Positions 9,667 to 20,469 of a DNA stretch of 64,000 nt are shown piece by piece. Under the pieces are notes generated by a model. That model saw only the letters and a list, made by a program, of their open reading frames with translations, was not told the DNA's origin and ran no database searches. Within the stretch, counting starts at the first letter, position 1; each line of letters opens with the position of its first letter. The stretch spans positions 81,290,445-81,354,444 of the forward strand of contig NC_092051.1 of assembly GCF_003086295.3 (NCBI RefSeq), in the 5' to 3' direction. This stretch comes from Arachis hypogaea. Its lineage: Eukaryota; Streptophyta; Magnoliopsida; Fabales; Fabaceae. The position numbers and the translations under genes were made by a program.

Positions 9667-11392
9667 TGGTGCACAAAATTGTGATCTCTGGTAATGGCTT
9701 CTTAGGCCAGATACTCTGATCTAGTTTTACAGTCTGTCACAACTTCGATACAACTAACCAGCAAGTGCACTGGGTCGTCCAAGTAATACCTTACGTGAGT
9801 AAGGGTCGAATCCCACGGAGATTGTTGGTATGAAGCAAGCTATGGTCACCTTGTAAATCTCAGTCAGGCAGATATAAAGTGATAATGGTGTTTTCGAATT
9901 TAATATAATAAGATAGGGATAGAAATACTTATGTAAATCATTGGTAGGAATTTCAGATAAGCGAGTGGAGATGCTTTTCGTTCCTCTGAACCTCTGCTTT
10001 CCTGCTATCTTCATCCATCAGTCTTACTCCTTTCCATGGCTGGCTTTATGTGATACATCACCACTGTCAATGGCTACTTTCGGTCATCTCACGGAAAAAT
10101 GATCCAATGCCCTGTCACGGCACGGCTAATCGTCTGGAGGCATCACCCTTGTCAATGGCTTCATCTTATCCTCTCAGTGAATAATATGCTCACGCACCCT
10201 GTCACGGCACGGCTATTCATCTGTCGGTTCTCGATCATGCTGGAATAGGATTTACTATCCTTTTGCGTCTGTCACTAACGCCCTGCAATCGCGAGTTAGG
10301 AGCTCGTCACAGTCATTCAATCATTGAATCCTACTCGGAATACCACAGACAAGGTTTAGACTTTCCAGATTCTCTTGAATGCCGCCATCATTCTAGCTTA
10401 CGCCACGAAGATTCTGGTTAGGAGATCTAAGAGATACTCATTCTAGCTTAATTCATGTAGAACGGAAGTGTTTGTCAGACACGCGTTCATAAGGGAGAAG
10501 GATGATGAGCGTCACACATAATCATCACCTTCATCACGTTCTTGGGTGCGAATGGATATTTTAGAAGAGAAATAAGAAGAATTGAATAGAAAACAGTAGT
10601 ACTTTGCATTAATCTTTGAGGAACAGCAGAGCTCCACACCTTAATCTATGGAGTGTAGAAACTCTACCGTTGAAAATACATAAGTGAAAGGTCCAGGCAT
10701 GGCCGAGATGGCCAGCCCCTCTGATCTAAGAACCAGGCGTCCAAAGATGGTCAAAAAGACGCCTAATACAATAGTAAAAGGTCCTATTTATAATAAACTA
10801 GTCACTAGGGTTTACATGAGTAAGTAATTGATGCATAAATCCACTTCCGGGGCCCACTTGGCGTGTGTTTGGGCTGAGCTTAAGTGTTCCACGTGCAGAG
10901 GCCATTTGTGGAGTTGAACGCCAGTTTCTGTGCCAGTTTGGGCGTTCAACTCTGGTTTTGGATCCTTTTCTGGCGCTGGACGCCAGATTTGGGCAGAAGG
11001 CTGGCGTTGAACGCCAGTTTACGTCGTCAATTCTTGGCCAAAGTATGGACTATTATATATTGCTGGAAAGCCCTGGATGTCTACTTTCCAACGCAATTGG
11101 AAGCGCGCCATTTCGAGTTCTGTAGCTCCAGAAAATCCACTTTGAGTGCAGGGAGGTCAGAATCCAACAGCATCAGCAGTCCTTCTTCAACCTCTGAATC
11201 TGATTTCTGCTCAAGTCCCTCAATTTCAGCCAGAAAATACCTGAAATCACAGAAAAACACACAAACTCATAGTAAAGTCCAGAAATGTGAATTTAACATA
11301 AAAACTAAGGAAAACATCCCTAAAAGTAACCAGATCCTACTAAAAACATACTAAAAACAATGCCAAAAAGCGTATAAATTATCCGCTCATCA
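9667..11392 (-). repeat. 5' LTR of A
   Basis: 1726 bp, about 99.4 percent identical to 1469-3195. It contains the palindrome cluster (about 10914-11020), the conserved upstream block (11041-11130) and the U5 hairpin CCTTAC-TCAC-GTAAGG (9789-9804). Confidence 0.95.
10785..10792 (-). promoter_or_regulatory. TATA box of the A 5' LTR
   Basis: TATAAATA on the minus strand, followed by GGACC, conserved in both LTRs. The palindrome cluster lies about 120-230 bp upstream. Transcription would be expected to start about 25-35 bp downstream, near 10755, heading towards gag. Confidence 0.6.
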
Positions 11393-11397
11393 CACAT

Positions 11398-11594
11398 CTG
11401 TTAGATTGATATGCATTAGGAGTGGAATTATACCTATACGAAACCGGATGAGGTTGTTGCCAAGAAGGTTGAGCATATGCTTGAGGCTCCTCCCACCTTT
11501 GAGTGTTCCATCCTTAATGCATGTTCTCATTGAAATTCCCATTTCCTACAACATAGTTGTAACCAAACTCATAGCCAAAAGTGTGAGAATTCAT
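11398..11594 (-). pseudogene. Gi ORF, N-terminal start fragment
   Basis: Begins at the ATG at 11594 (MNSHTFGYEFGYNY), matching the N-terminus of the G ORF at 14188. It is cut at 11398 by element A and continues at 1468. A stop replaces a codon near the MHQG motif. Confidence 0.75.
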
Positions 11595-11742
11595 GATAGC
11601 AAGAGCAAATGAAAACAAAATCAAATAAGAAACAAAGAAAACTAAATCCTAAAACTAGCAAAAACTAACAAAGAGATAAAAGGAAAACATATTCACATAT
11701 GCACATATATACAATAACCAATAACAAGTGCACATTTGCAAT

Positions 11743-11760
11743 TTCCCGGCAACGGCACCA
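11743..11760 (-). other. Primer-binding site of Gi (tRNA-Asp, decayed)
   Basis: Minus strand TGGTGCCGTTGCCGGGAA, two changes from the perfect tRNA-Asp complement, both of the C-to-T or G-to-A kind expected from deamination. Confidence 0.85.
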
Positions 11761-11763
11761 TTT

Positions 11764-12501
11764 TGATGAATGAATTTTTGGTGGTATAGAATTTCACAAA
11801 TGAATTGTTGTTGCAAGTATAGTTTCTAAACCAACAAATAATCCTCTCATGCAAAAAATTGTTTGTCACAAGTACAAACCCCAATAAAAATAACCGAAGT
11901 ATTCAAACCTCAGGTCATCTCTCAAAGGAATTGCAGGGAAGTGTTCTTGTTATTGGTTATGGAATAAGTATATTTTGGGTTTTGAATAAGGGACAAGAAA
12001 TGTAAATAGAAAAAGAAGTAAACTAATAACTAAGAAAGCTCTTGGCAAGGAATGAGAATTAGAAGTCCTATCCTCATTATCATCATCAATTGTGATGAGA
12101 ATTGTCCATTGCTCCACTTAGTCAACCTCTAACTATGAAGAAAAATTAAGTAGAGATAATCAATTTGAGTCCACAAGTCCTAGTCAAATCCTAAGGAATG
12201 ACTAGAGTTAGTGTCATTCAAATCAATTAGCAATTTCCAATTATCAATCAACAAAAGAGTTTGATAACTCAAGAGTCTCTAATTACCCAACCCAAGCCAA
12301 GAGGAGAAGAATCTACTCTAACATCCTTCCAAGCATTTTGTCAAACACTTGGAAGGCACAAAAGGAAAGCAAGGTAAAATTACAAGAAGTATAACTCTAC
12401 AACTACTAATTGCAAGGAATTAACAACAACAAAGCAAATCAACAATAAAAGAAATCAAACATAAATTGCATTAAAGGAAAATAGAGGAAACAAGAGTGCA
12501 T
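11764..12501 (-). repeat. Gi 5' LTR, truncated
   Basis: 738 bp equal to the last half of the G LTR (13280-14016 read in reverse). It ends abruptly at GAGTGCAT, where G starts with TGATGCAC. The junction makes the dyad GTGCAT-TG-ATGCAC. Confidence 0.85.
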
Positions 12502-14016
12502 TGATGCACCACTATTTCGTGGTGCACCTTATCTTGAATTTTGGGGATTCTATTACCTTTTCCCTCATTTATTCACTAATATAGCATGGTTTTGTATATT
12601 CTCCGTAATTTGTGCTTAAGGGTGAAAATATGCTTTTTAGGCCCTTAATTGGTTAATTTTCATTCACCTTTGATTCCACTAGATGCCTTGATGTGTTTGT
12701 TAGTGAATTCAGGTTGAAAAGGCTAGGAATGGATCAAATGAGTGAAGAGAAAAGCATGCAAAGAGGAGAAATCATGGAAAATCAAGGATTGGGAGTGCAT
12801 TCATCGACACGTACGCATGGCAGACGTGCGCGCGTGGATTTGAAGTCGCCAGGCGATGCGTACGCGTGACATGACGCGTACACGTGGAACGTAAAATGCC
12901 AAGCGACGCGTACGTGTGACCCACGCGTACGCGTTGCAGCTTGCACGTGACCTCATTAAAGTGAAAACGCTGGGGGCGATTTCTGAGCTTCCTAGACCCA
13001 AATCCAACTCATTTTCTGAGCTTGTTACATGCAGAAATCAAGAGGAGTCAAAGGGGGGGAGGGGGGAAGAACATAGTTTAGTTTTCATCATGCTTTAGTT
13101 AGTTTCTAGAGAGAGAAGCTCTCTCTTCTCTCTAGAATTAGGTTAGATGTAGATTAGGATTTCTTAGATCTAGGTTTAATTCTTGCTTTGATTTACGTTT
13201 CCTTTCCAATTCCTTGTGCCTCTACCTTTGCTTTCTTAGTTTAGCATTTTAATCCTTGTAATTTTTTACTTTGTTGTTGATGCACTCTTTTTTCTTCAAT
13301 TTTCCTTTAATGCAATTTATGTTTGATTTCTTTTATTGTTGATTTGCTTTGTTGTTATTAATTCCTTGCAATTAGTTGTTGTAGATTTATCTTTTGCAAT
13401 TTTACCTTGCTTTCCTTTTGTGCCTTCCAAGTGTTTGACAAAATACTTAGAAGGATGTTAGAGTAGACTCTTCTCCTCTTGGCTTGGGTTGGGTAATTAG
13501 AGACTCTTGAGTTATCAAACTCTTTTGTTGATTGATAATTGGAAATTGCTAATTGATATGAATGGCACTAACTCTAGTCTTTCCTTAGGATTTGACTAGG
13601 ATTTGTAGACTCAAATTGATTATCTCTACTTGACTTTCCTTCATAGTTAGAGGTTGACTAAGTGGAGCAATGGACAATTCTCATCACAATTGATAATGAT
13701 AATGAGGATAGGACTTCTAATTCTCATTCCTTGCCAAGAGCTTTCTTAGTTATTAGTTTATTTCTTTTGCTATTTACATTTTTTGTCCCTTATTCAAAAC
13801 CCCAAAATATACTTGTTCCATAACCAATAACAAGAACACTTCCCTGCAATTCCTTTGAGAGACAACCCGAGGTTTGAATACTTTGGTTATTCTTATTGGG
13901 GTTTGTACTTGTGACAAACAAATTTTTGCATGAAAGGATTATTTGTTAGTTTAGAAACTATACTTGCAATGAGAATTCATTTGTGAAATTCTATACCACC
14001 AAAAATTCATTCATCA
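12502..14016 (+). repeat. 5' LTR of G
   Basis: 1515 bp, TGATGCAC...TTCATCA. The first 25 bp form a strong dyad, TGCACCAC...GTGGTGCA, around the loop TATTTC. A palindrome cluster of CACGCGTACGCGTG type is at about 12807-12945. A GAGA inverted repeat lies at 13109-13136. A U5 hairpin lies at 13867-13886. Confidence 0.9.
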
Positions 14017-14019
14017 AAA

Positions 14020-14037
14020 TGGCGCCGTTGCCAGAGA
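14020..14037 (+). other. Primer-binding site of G (tRNA-Asp)
   Basis: TGGCGCCGTTGCCAGAGA, two mismatches to the tRNA-Asp complement, three bases after the LTR end. Confidence 0.9.
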
Positions 14038-14187
14038 ATTGCAAATGTGTGCCTTGTTATTGGTTATTGTATATATGTGAATATTGTGAATATGTTTGTT
14101 TTTTGCCTCTTTGTTAGTTTTTGGTAGTAGTAGGAGTTTGTTTTCTTTATTTGTTACTAGTTTTTGTTTTTATTTTCTCTTGCTATC

Positions 14188-15879
14188 ATGAATTCTCACC
14201 CTTTTGGCTATGAGTTTGGTTACAACTATATTGTAGGAAATGGGAATTTTAATGAGAACATGCATCAAGGACGGAACACTCAAAGGTGGGAGGAGCCTCA
14301 AGCATATGCTCAACCTTCTTGGCAACAACCTCCTCCGGTTTCGTTTAGGTATAATTCCACTCCTAATGCATATCAATCTAACGGATGTGGTAGTCCTTAT
14401 TGTACGTGTCAATAACCACCACCACATGCCTATGAACCACCTCCTCAACATAGCCCTCAACCATACTCACAAGCCCCTTTTCACCAAATACCTTCCTATG
14501 ACCCTTATCCATCATATAACCAATCACCCTTACCTCATCCTTGTGACCATTATGTAAGAAAATCCATAGAGCCACCATAATTCCAACATCAATACTCCCA
14601 AGGACCACAAATTTCATATACACCACCTCCAAATTTTCACCAAGGAAAACCACCTTCCTATTATGAACCCTTCCTCCCAAATAATGAACCCTCCTATCCA
14701 TCCCAAGCCCCAATGGATGATTCTCTCACTCTATTCTTTCAAAGGCAAGAAGAGATGAAAAGGGAGGTACTAGAATTAACGGCTGCCTTGAACGAGGTGG
14801 TGAATCGATTAGCTTCCCAATGTTTGAGCACTCAAGAAACTCCCATGGCCACATATGGAGAATCAAATGAAGAGCATAGTATGAAGGAGATATTGGGAAC
14901 TCTGGTGGAAAATAAGGAATGTTGCTTTGTATTAGAACAATTGGAGGAACCGATGATGGTTGAAGAAGAGGAAGAAGTGGTTGAAGACTTAGGAGATGCG
15001 GAACCGCCATGGGAATCTAAAGTCATAGAAAACCCCTCCAAGAAGATTGAATTTGATGTTGAGGAGGAGAGTGCACAACCTCTGAAACAATTGTTTCATG
15101 AAAACTTGGAAGGAATGAAGCAAGAATTGAGTTCCCTTGGTGATGAAGATCATGCATCAAATCTTCTTGGTGGTAAATCCTTTGAACTTGAGGAACCTTC
15201 TCCTGGTGAAATAGAAAGCAAATTGGAGGTAGATTTCTCTCATCCTCCCATTTATGATTTGACTGATGGAGAAGATTTGGATGAAATTGAGGAACAAAGG
15301 ATTGAATTTGAAGAAGTTTGTAAGGAGGTGGAGGTAATCAAAGAAGAACATAAGGGAGTGGAGCTTGTAAGGTCATTGGAAATACATCTCCTCAAGCCAT
15401 CACCATCCATTCTTTCATTCAAGTGGGTAAATCTTTCATCTTTAAGCTTAATTAGTCCACTTGAATATGGTTTGCTTGAGACAGATGGGCAACTTAGAGC
15501 TCTTTGTGGCTTTAAGAGCAAAAGGGGGATGGTCAGTGGTTGGCATTTTAAATCAAAGTCCATGATGGTTGCATGCTCAAGGCTTAATTTCAAGGGTTGG
15601 TGTGGAACTAGATCGCTTGGGTCTAGGATGATGTTTGGTCTCTTTAGTGAGAATTCATCTTACTTAGCACCCGGATGGTCTAATGATGATCAATTTAAAG
15701 ACGGGTGTCAAAACAAAGTGTGGGATCCCAAATCGCACAAGGAGAATCAATTTTGGGAGCTCATGGTTTGTGAAGAACTCCATCAAAGCTGGGTAACATT
15801 AATTTTGAAGAATGGAGCTTATTGGAGATCCAAGCATTGGTGGATGTTCAAGGATGGCTTCAAGCACAAGCCACCTTGA
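14188..15879 (+). pseudogene. G ORF: Pro/Tyr-rich plus acidic protein of unknown function
   Basis: Start ATG at 14188 (MNSHPFGYEFGY), matching the starts in Gi and E. One frame runs 564 codons to the TGA at 15877, broken only by TAA at 14413 and TAA at 14578. From 14713 it is open for 388 codons. Layout: N-terminal region rich in Pro, Gln and Tyr (residues about 40-175); a conserved helix MKREVLELTAALNEVVNRLA; a long acidic region (EEEEEVVEDLGDAEPPWE and more); and a conserved C-terminal domain with PLEYGLLETDGQLRALCG, MVSGW, SENSSYLAPGW and SKHWWMFKDG. E carries a diverged copy with the same segments, so the protein was maintained by selection in at least two families. I recognise no Pfam domain. 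It takes the place of gag, so a structural or nucleic-acid-binding role is possible but unproven. Confidence 0.75.
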
Positions 15880-15896
15880 TGAGGAGCTCTCCATAA

Positions 15897-15950
15897 GTCC
15901 AACTTAAGGACAATAAATAAAAGTACTAGGTGTGAGACACCCCACCATCG
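15897..15950 (+). promoter_or_regulatory. Conserved structured box after the ORF (G copy)
   Basis: GTCC-AACTTAA-GGAC, then AATAAATAAAAGTACTAGG, then TGTGAGACACCCCACC. It is the counterpart of the A/D box, with the stem changed from GTCAA/TTGAC to GTCC/GGAC but still paired. It begins 18 bp after the stop codon. Confidence 0.7.
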
Positions 15951-16140
15951 TAACATCTTTCCTTTTTCTCTTTTGTAAGTATTGGTAAAATTAGTTAATG
16001 TCATGTTTTAATTGGTTTGTTTAGTTTAGTTGGTAGTTTAATATGTTGAATAAGGTTTTTTGGTATTTTGGTAGCTGTTTGGAGGTTTGGAATGCTTGGT
16101 TTGGTGCAAAAACATGGAAAATTTTTGAAAAACAGAGCAC

Positions 16141-16445
16141 TAACCCACGCATACGCGTAACCCATGCGTACGCGTGCCACAAGCATTTTCGACCATCCAC
16201 GCGCACGTGTCACCCACACGTACGCGTGGATACAAAATTTCCACCTCCATACAAAATGCAGAGAGTTGTGCCTACTCAATGCCAATTTTGTGCCTTTGGC
16301 ACACACCTATCCATGCGTACGCATCACCTCACGCGTACGCATCGCTCTTTGAATAAGCCATCATGCGTACGCGTGACACACGCGTACGCGTCGTTCCCAT
16401 TTCACCTCACCACACGCATGCGTCACACCACGCGTACGCGTGGAC
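16141..16445 (+). repeat. Palindrome array of G (CACGCGTACGCGTG type)
   Basis: About a dozen half or full units such as ACGCGTACGCGT, CGCATACGCGTAA and CGCGCACGTGTC, often in pairs separated by a few bases, with spacers of 20-60 bp. Intact units are perfect dyads with half-site ACGCGT. Overlapping ORFs across this array are artefacts of its repetition. Confidence 0.85.
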
Positions 16446-17365
16446 CGCCTGTTTCACCACTCTTCTTTTCTCATCTTCTTTCTATTTCTTCTCTTCTGCT
16501 TTCTTCTTCCCTTCTCTTACCCCTCATCCAACACTACCAAACACCATTGGTAACCATTTCTTTTAGTTAGTCAGTTAGTTAGTTAGTTAGTTTAATTTTC
16601 ATTTAATTTTCTCTTTTTCATTATAAGTGTTGGATTATAAATCTTGTTTACTGTTTGTTGCTGCTGATTACTGATAAGATGTCGTCTTAACATCGTTTTT
16701 GTTTATATTCCTTGTTGGATTCTTTGTTGAGGTGATAATTTAGTTACTTGATTTTTAGTACTTCATGCTTAATTTTGTGAACACTAGGTGCATGAGAATT
16801 GCCTTTCAAGCATATTAAATTTTCTTGAATTGCATGAATTTGGCCACCATGTGATTTGAATTCCTTTTTTTTATTAGGCAATTTCTTGATGGATGTTGTG
16901 CATTTATCTTAATGCATTGTGCTTCTTGGTCATATGCATCCATATGTTTTTGGCTTGAATGCTTTCATGCTTCTTTATTGCTTGTTTGGTTGTCTTGACC
17001 TACAAGTTTAGAGCATCTCAAGCACATTAGAATGAGTGAAGTGCATGTTCCTTTTAGTGTAACCGTGACATAGTTCTTTTTATGCTAGTGTGTGTTCTAG
17101 ACCGCATGCATCTTAGAACTCACACACTTGTTTTGTTAATGTCACACTAATTCACTCACTTCATTCTAGTGATTAGTACCTCATCCCAACAGTGTATGCT
17201 TTCTTGCTTTTGCATTTACTTTTCTTGTTATCCTGTCTTCTATTTTCAGGATGAGTCATTATAAGCTAAAACAGAAGCAGAAGGAAGAACACGCAGCACC
17301 CGGTTGATCTACCAGCTAAAGGTAGCAACTCAGCGAGTCGCCGTACCCCCTTGCTCACCTTTGAA
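16446..17365 (+). other. G 3' region, no convincing gene
   Basis: T-rich DNA. A GTAAGT at 15975 and a pyrimidine-rich stretch ending in CAG at 17249, just before an ATG at 17251, could bound an intron that would contain the palindrome array. The ORF after it is only 18 codons (MSHYKLKQKQKEEHAAPG), so this is weak. Confidence 0.4.
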
Positions 17366-17405
17366 TGCACCGAGGACGGTGCAAACTTTTAAGTGTGGGG
17401 AGGTC
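17366..17405 (+). promoter_or_regulatory. Internal hairpin plus PPT-like motif of G
   Basis: Perfect stem TGCACCG-AGGA-CGGTGCA (17366-17383) followed by AACTTTTAAGTGTGGGGAGG, a PPT-like tract 1.6 kb upstream of the 3' LTR. Confidence 0.8.
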
Positions 17406-17505
17406 GTCCGACCAGTCAGCGTTTTTGGGTGACAAATTTCTAATCCCAATACTTTTGCATTTCGTTTTTAGGTCTTTTAGGATTTTTAGTTGCATTTTCT
17501 TATTT

Positions 17506-17508
<3 letters not shown>

Positions 17509-17576
<68 letters not shown>
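17509..17576. repeat. (AT)n microsatellite
   Basis: About 34 uninterrupted AT dinucleotides. Confidence 0.99.
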
Positions 17577-17578
<2 letters not shown>

Positions 17579-18948
17579 AGCTTAGTCAAAATAATGAAAT
17601 TTTTCAAGAATTTTATCTATAGGGCACCCCAATTGATTTGAGTAAAAAAAATTTCATTGAACTTGCTTGAATTATATATACATTGTGGAATATGATTTTT
17701 GAGCTAAGAACACAAGCATGTAAGATTTGAGCCTAATTGCGTGGTTACATCTTATAACCACTATTTCTCCTTCTTGTGTGATTATTCTCTTCCTATGATT
17801 GTGATCATTGATTTGTTTGATTCTTTATGTCCAGTATTTTGTGTATACATCCATTTATATGATTGAGGCCATTATTTCATTTAGGTCACTTACCCAAATA
17901 GCCTTACCTTTCATCAACCATTGTTAGCCAACTTTGAGCCTACTATTGACCCACTTTGTTCTTAATATTAGCACATTACAAGCCTTGAAGCGAAAAACAA
18001 TAAATGTCCTTTATTTGGATCTTTGATTAGCTTAGGCTAGTGAGTGTGTGTATCATTTAAGTGTGGGAAAACTTGGGACATTGGTTGAGAAAAAGGTGTG
18101 TTTTGTATTTTCATTGAAGATCTTGGGAAATGGGCACATACTCATGTGTTAATTAAATGTAAAACCATATGCATTGATACTTTTGTATACACTTTATTGA
18201 AAAAAGAAAAAAATGATGAGAAAATAAAGAAAAAGAAAAAAATATATATGGAAAGAAAAGTAAAAAAATTAGAAAAAGAAAGAAAAAGAAAAGCAATAAA
18301 AATGGGACAAAATGTCCTAAAGTGAAGCTCAATAATAATCAATACATATGAGTTGTGATCAAGAAAAGAATGCATGTGTGTGTGAAAAAGTGAGAATTAA
18401 GGATAGTTAAGTTAGCTTTGAAATTTTATAGGTTGTTATATAGGTTAGGTGGAAAGTTTAAGTTAATCAAAGATTCAAATTTCTAGTCCACTTGACCATA
18501 TGCATCCTTACCTTGACCCTAGCCCCATTACAACCCATGGAAAAGACCTCATGATATTTGTATACATGCATGAAATAATTGTTGATTGTTAGATGAAAAA
18601 CAAATCTTGGAAAACATGATTATAGGAGAATTGAGTGAATCAACCCTATACACATGAGCGATTAGAGTGGATACACATCCGGTGAGGGTTCGATTGCTCA
18701 ATTACATGTTTTCACCTAGAATCATCACTTTTCTTGCAAGTTTGTAAAACCTTTAATAACTCAATTCAATTGTGGGTTTGGCTTGGTTGTTAATACTTTA
18801 GCCATTATGCTTATATATGCTTTCTTGGAAGTTGATTTATTTTGACCAAGTAATTGCATTCATTTAGATAGATTGCATGTAGATAGGTTGCATCTAGATA
18901 GTTTACATTGAATAAATGATGATACTCTTTGTTTCCTTCTTGGTTCAT
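17577..18948 (+). other. G 3' untranslated region, no gene
   Basis: AT-rich, with a purine run at 18190-18300 and another TTTAAGTGTGGGAAAA word at 18056, this one without the hairpin. Homologous in order to 59637-61020 of E. No conserved ORF. Confidence 0.65.
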
Positions 18949-18983
18949 CATGAGGATATGCTTGGTTTAAGTGTGGGAATATT
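18949..18983 (+). promoter_or_regulatory. Terminal hairpin plus PPT-like motif of G
   Basis: Weak stem CATG-AGGA-TATG (18949-18960), then CTTGGTTTAAGTGTGGGAAT and the LTR start TGATGCAC. The purine tract is GTGTGGGAA, not the GTGTGGGGAGG found in E. Confidence 0.65.
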
Positions 18984-20469
18984 TGATGCACCACTATTTC
19001 GTGGTGCATTTTATCTTGAATTTAAGGGATTCTATCACCTTTTCCCACATTTATTCACTAAAATAGCATGGTTTTGTATATTCTCCCTAATTTGTGCTTA
19101 AGAGTGAAAACATGCTTTTTAGGCCCTTAATTGGTTAATTTTAATTCACCTTTGATTCCACTAGATGCCTTGATGTGTTTGTTAGTGAATTCAGGTTGAA
19201 AAGGCTAGGAATGGATCAAATGAGTAAAGAGAAAAGCATGCAAAGTGGAGAAATCATGGAAAATCAAGGATTGGGAGTGCATTCATCGACGCGTACGCGT
19301 GGCAGACACGCGCGCGTGGATTTGAAGTCGCCAGGCGACGCGTACGCGTGACATGACGTGTACGCGTGGAACGTAAAATGCCAAGCGACGCGTACGCATC
19401 ACAGCTCACACGTGACTTCATTAATGTGAAAATGCTTGGGGGCGATTTCTGAGCTTCCCATGGCCAAATCCAACTCATTTTTGAGCCTATTACATGCAAA
19501 AATCAAGAGGAGTCAAAGCGGGGGAACACATAGTTTAGTTTTGATCATGCTTTAGTTAGTTTCTAGAGAGAGAAGCTCTCTCTTCTCTCTAGAATTAGGT
19601 TAGATGTAGATTAGGATTTCTTAGATCTAGGTTTAATTCTTGCTTTGATTTACTTTTCTTTTCCAATTTCTTATTCCTCTACCCTTGCTTTCCTAGTTTA
19701 GCATTTCATTCCTTGTATTTGTTTACTTTGTTGTTAATGCACTCTTATTCCTTCTATTTTTCTTTTAATGCAATTTATGTTTGATTTCCTTTATTGTTAA
19801 TTTACTTTGTTGTTGTTAATTCCTTGCTTTTGGTAGTTATAGATTTAAATTCCTTGCAATCTTATTTTGCTTTTGTTTTATGCCTTCCAAGTGTTTGATT
19901 AAATGCTTGGAAGGATGTTAAAGTAGATTTTTGTGTTCTTGGCTTGGGATGGTAACTTAGGTAAAATTGAGTTGCTAATGTCCAAGTCTTGATAATTGGT
20001 GTCCATTGACACTAGCTCTCACTAAGTTAATTGGTGAGTGGCTAGGACTTATGGATTAGGATTGGTGTAGCTGATTTAACTTTCCTTCACTTGTTAGAGG
20101 ATGACTTAATGAGATTAATCATTACAATTATCATGTTGTGGTTAGTAACAAGGATAAAGAACCTTAACCATCAACCCTTTCCAAGACCTCTTTATTATTT
20201 GAGTTCATTTACTTTCTTGTCATTTACTTTTCTTGATTCTTATCCAAAACCCCAAAGATATACAATCCATAACCAATAATAAGAACACTTTCCTGTAATT
20301 CCTTTGAGAGATGACCCGAGGTTTAAATACTTCGGTTTATTTTTATTGGGGTTTGTACTTGTGACAAACAATTTTTTTACATGAAAGGATTATTTGTTGG
20401 TTTAGAAACTATACCTGCAACGAGATTTCATTTATGAAATTCTAAACCATACGAAAAATCTGCTCATCA
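18984..20469 (+). repeat. 3' LTR of G (mosaic)
   Basis: 1486 bp. The first 800 bp match the 5' LTR closely. About 19840-20210 does not and instead resembles the equivalent part of the F LTR (for example GGACTTATGGATTA and ATTATCAT-GTTGTGGTTA). The end matches again through the U5 hairpin. Confidence 0.85.

Larger units (their letters stand above)
1469..11392 (-). mobile_element. A: Athila-type non-autonomous LTR retrotransposon, nearly complete
   Basis: A 9.9-kb element in minus orientation: 5' LTR 9667-11392, PBS 9643-9660, AT-rich leader, gag-protease frame 7740-5513, conserved box 5326-5376, palindrome array, post-pol ORF remnant, hairpin/PPT-like motif 3196-3233, 3' LTR 1469-3195. It is bounded by TSD CACAT. 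The LTRs differ by about 11 substitutions and one 1-bp indel over 1726 bp, 10 of the 11 being transitions, so the insertion is young. RT, RNase H and integrase are absent, so mobilisation would need enzymes from an autonomous relative such as the B or D type. Confidence 0.95.
1..12501 (-). mobile_element. Gi: truncated non-autonomous Ty3/gypsy element, split by A
   Basis: Minus-strand copy of the family that is also present as G on the plus strand. The parts visible are 1-1468 (ORF region) and 11398-12501 (ORF start, leader, PBS and 738 bp of the 5' LTR). The middle, 1469-11392, is a later insertion (element A). The 3' end lies outside the window to the left. The LTR is cut at 12501, where G's LTR begins in the opposite orientation. 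The two Gi parts line up with 13280-15855 of G read in reverse, so Gi and G form an inverted repeat with arms of about 2.5 kb. Confidence 0.85.
12502..20469 (+). mobile_element. G: non-autonomous Ty3/gypsy element with unknown ORF
   Basis: 8-kb plus-strand element: 5' LTR 12502-14016, PBS 14020-14037, ORF 14188-15879 (two nonsense codons), conserved box 15897-15950, palindrome array 16141-16445, internal hairpin/PPT-like motif 17366-17405, terminal motif 18949-18983, 3' LTR 18984-20469. There is no protease, RT or integrase. The 5 bp flanking it (left tgcat, right aatag) do not match, and the two LTRs differ strongly in their middle third, so this is not a simple single insertion. Confidence 0.85.

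Noticed and set aside
15975..17249. Intron with GTAAGT donor and TTTTCAG acceptor in G
   Set aside because: The downstream ORF is only 18 codons and E has no matching donor; too weak to annotate as splicing.
17509..17576. (AT)n tract as a structural signal
   Set aside because: Ordinary microsatellite, absent from the E counterpart.
12502..20469. G as a simple insertion with TSD
   Set aside because: Flanks tgcat and aatag do not match, and the LTRs are not a clean pair.
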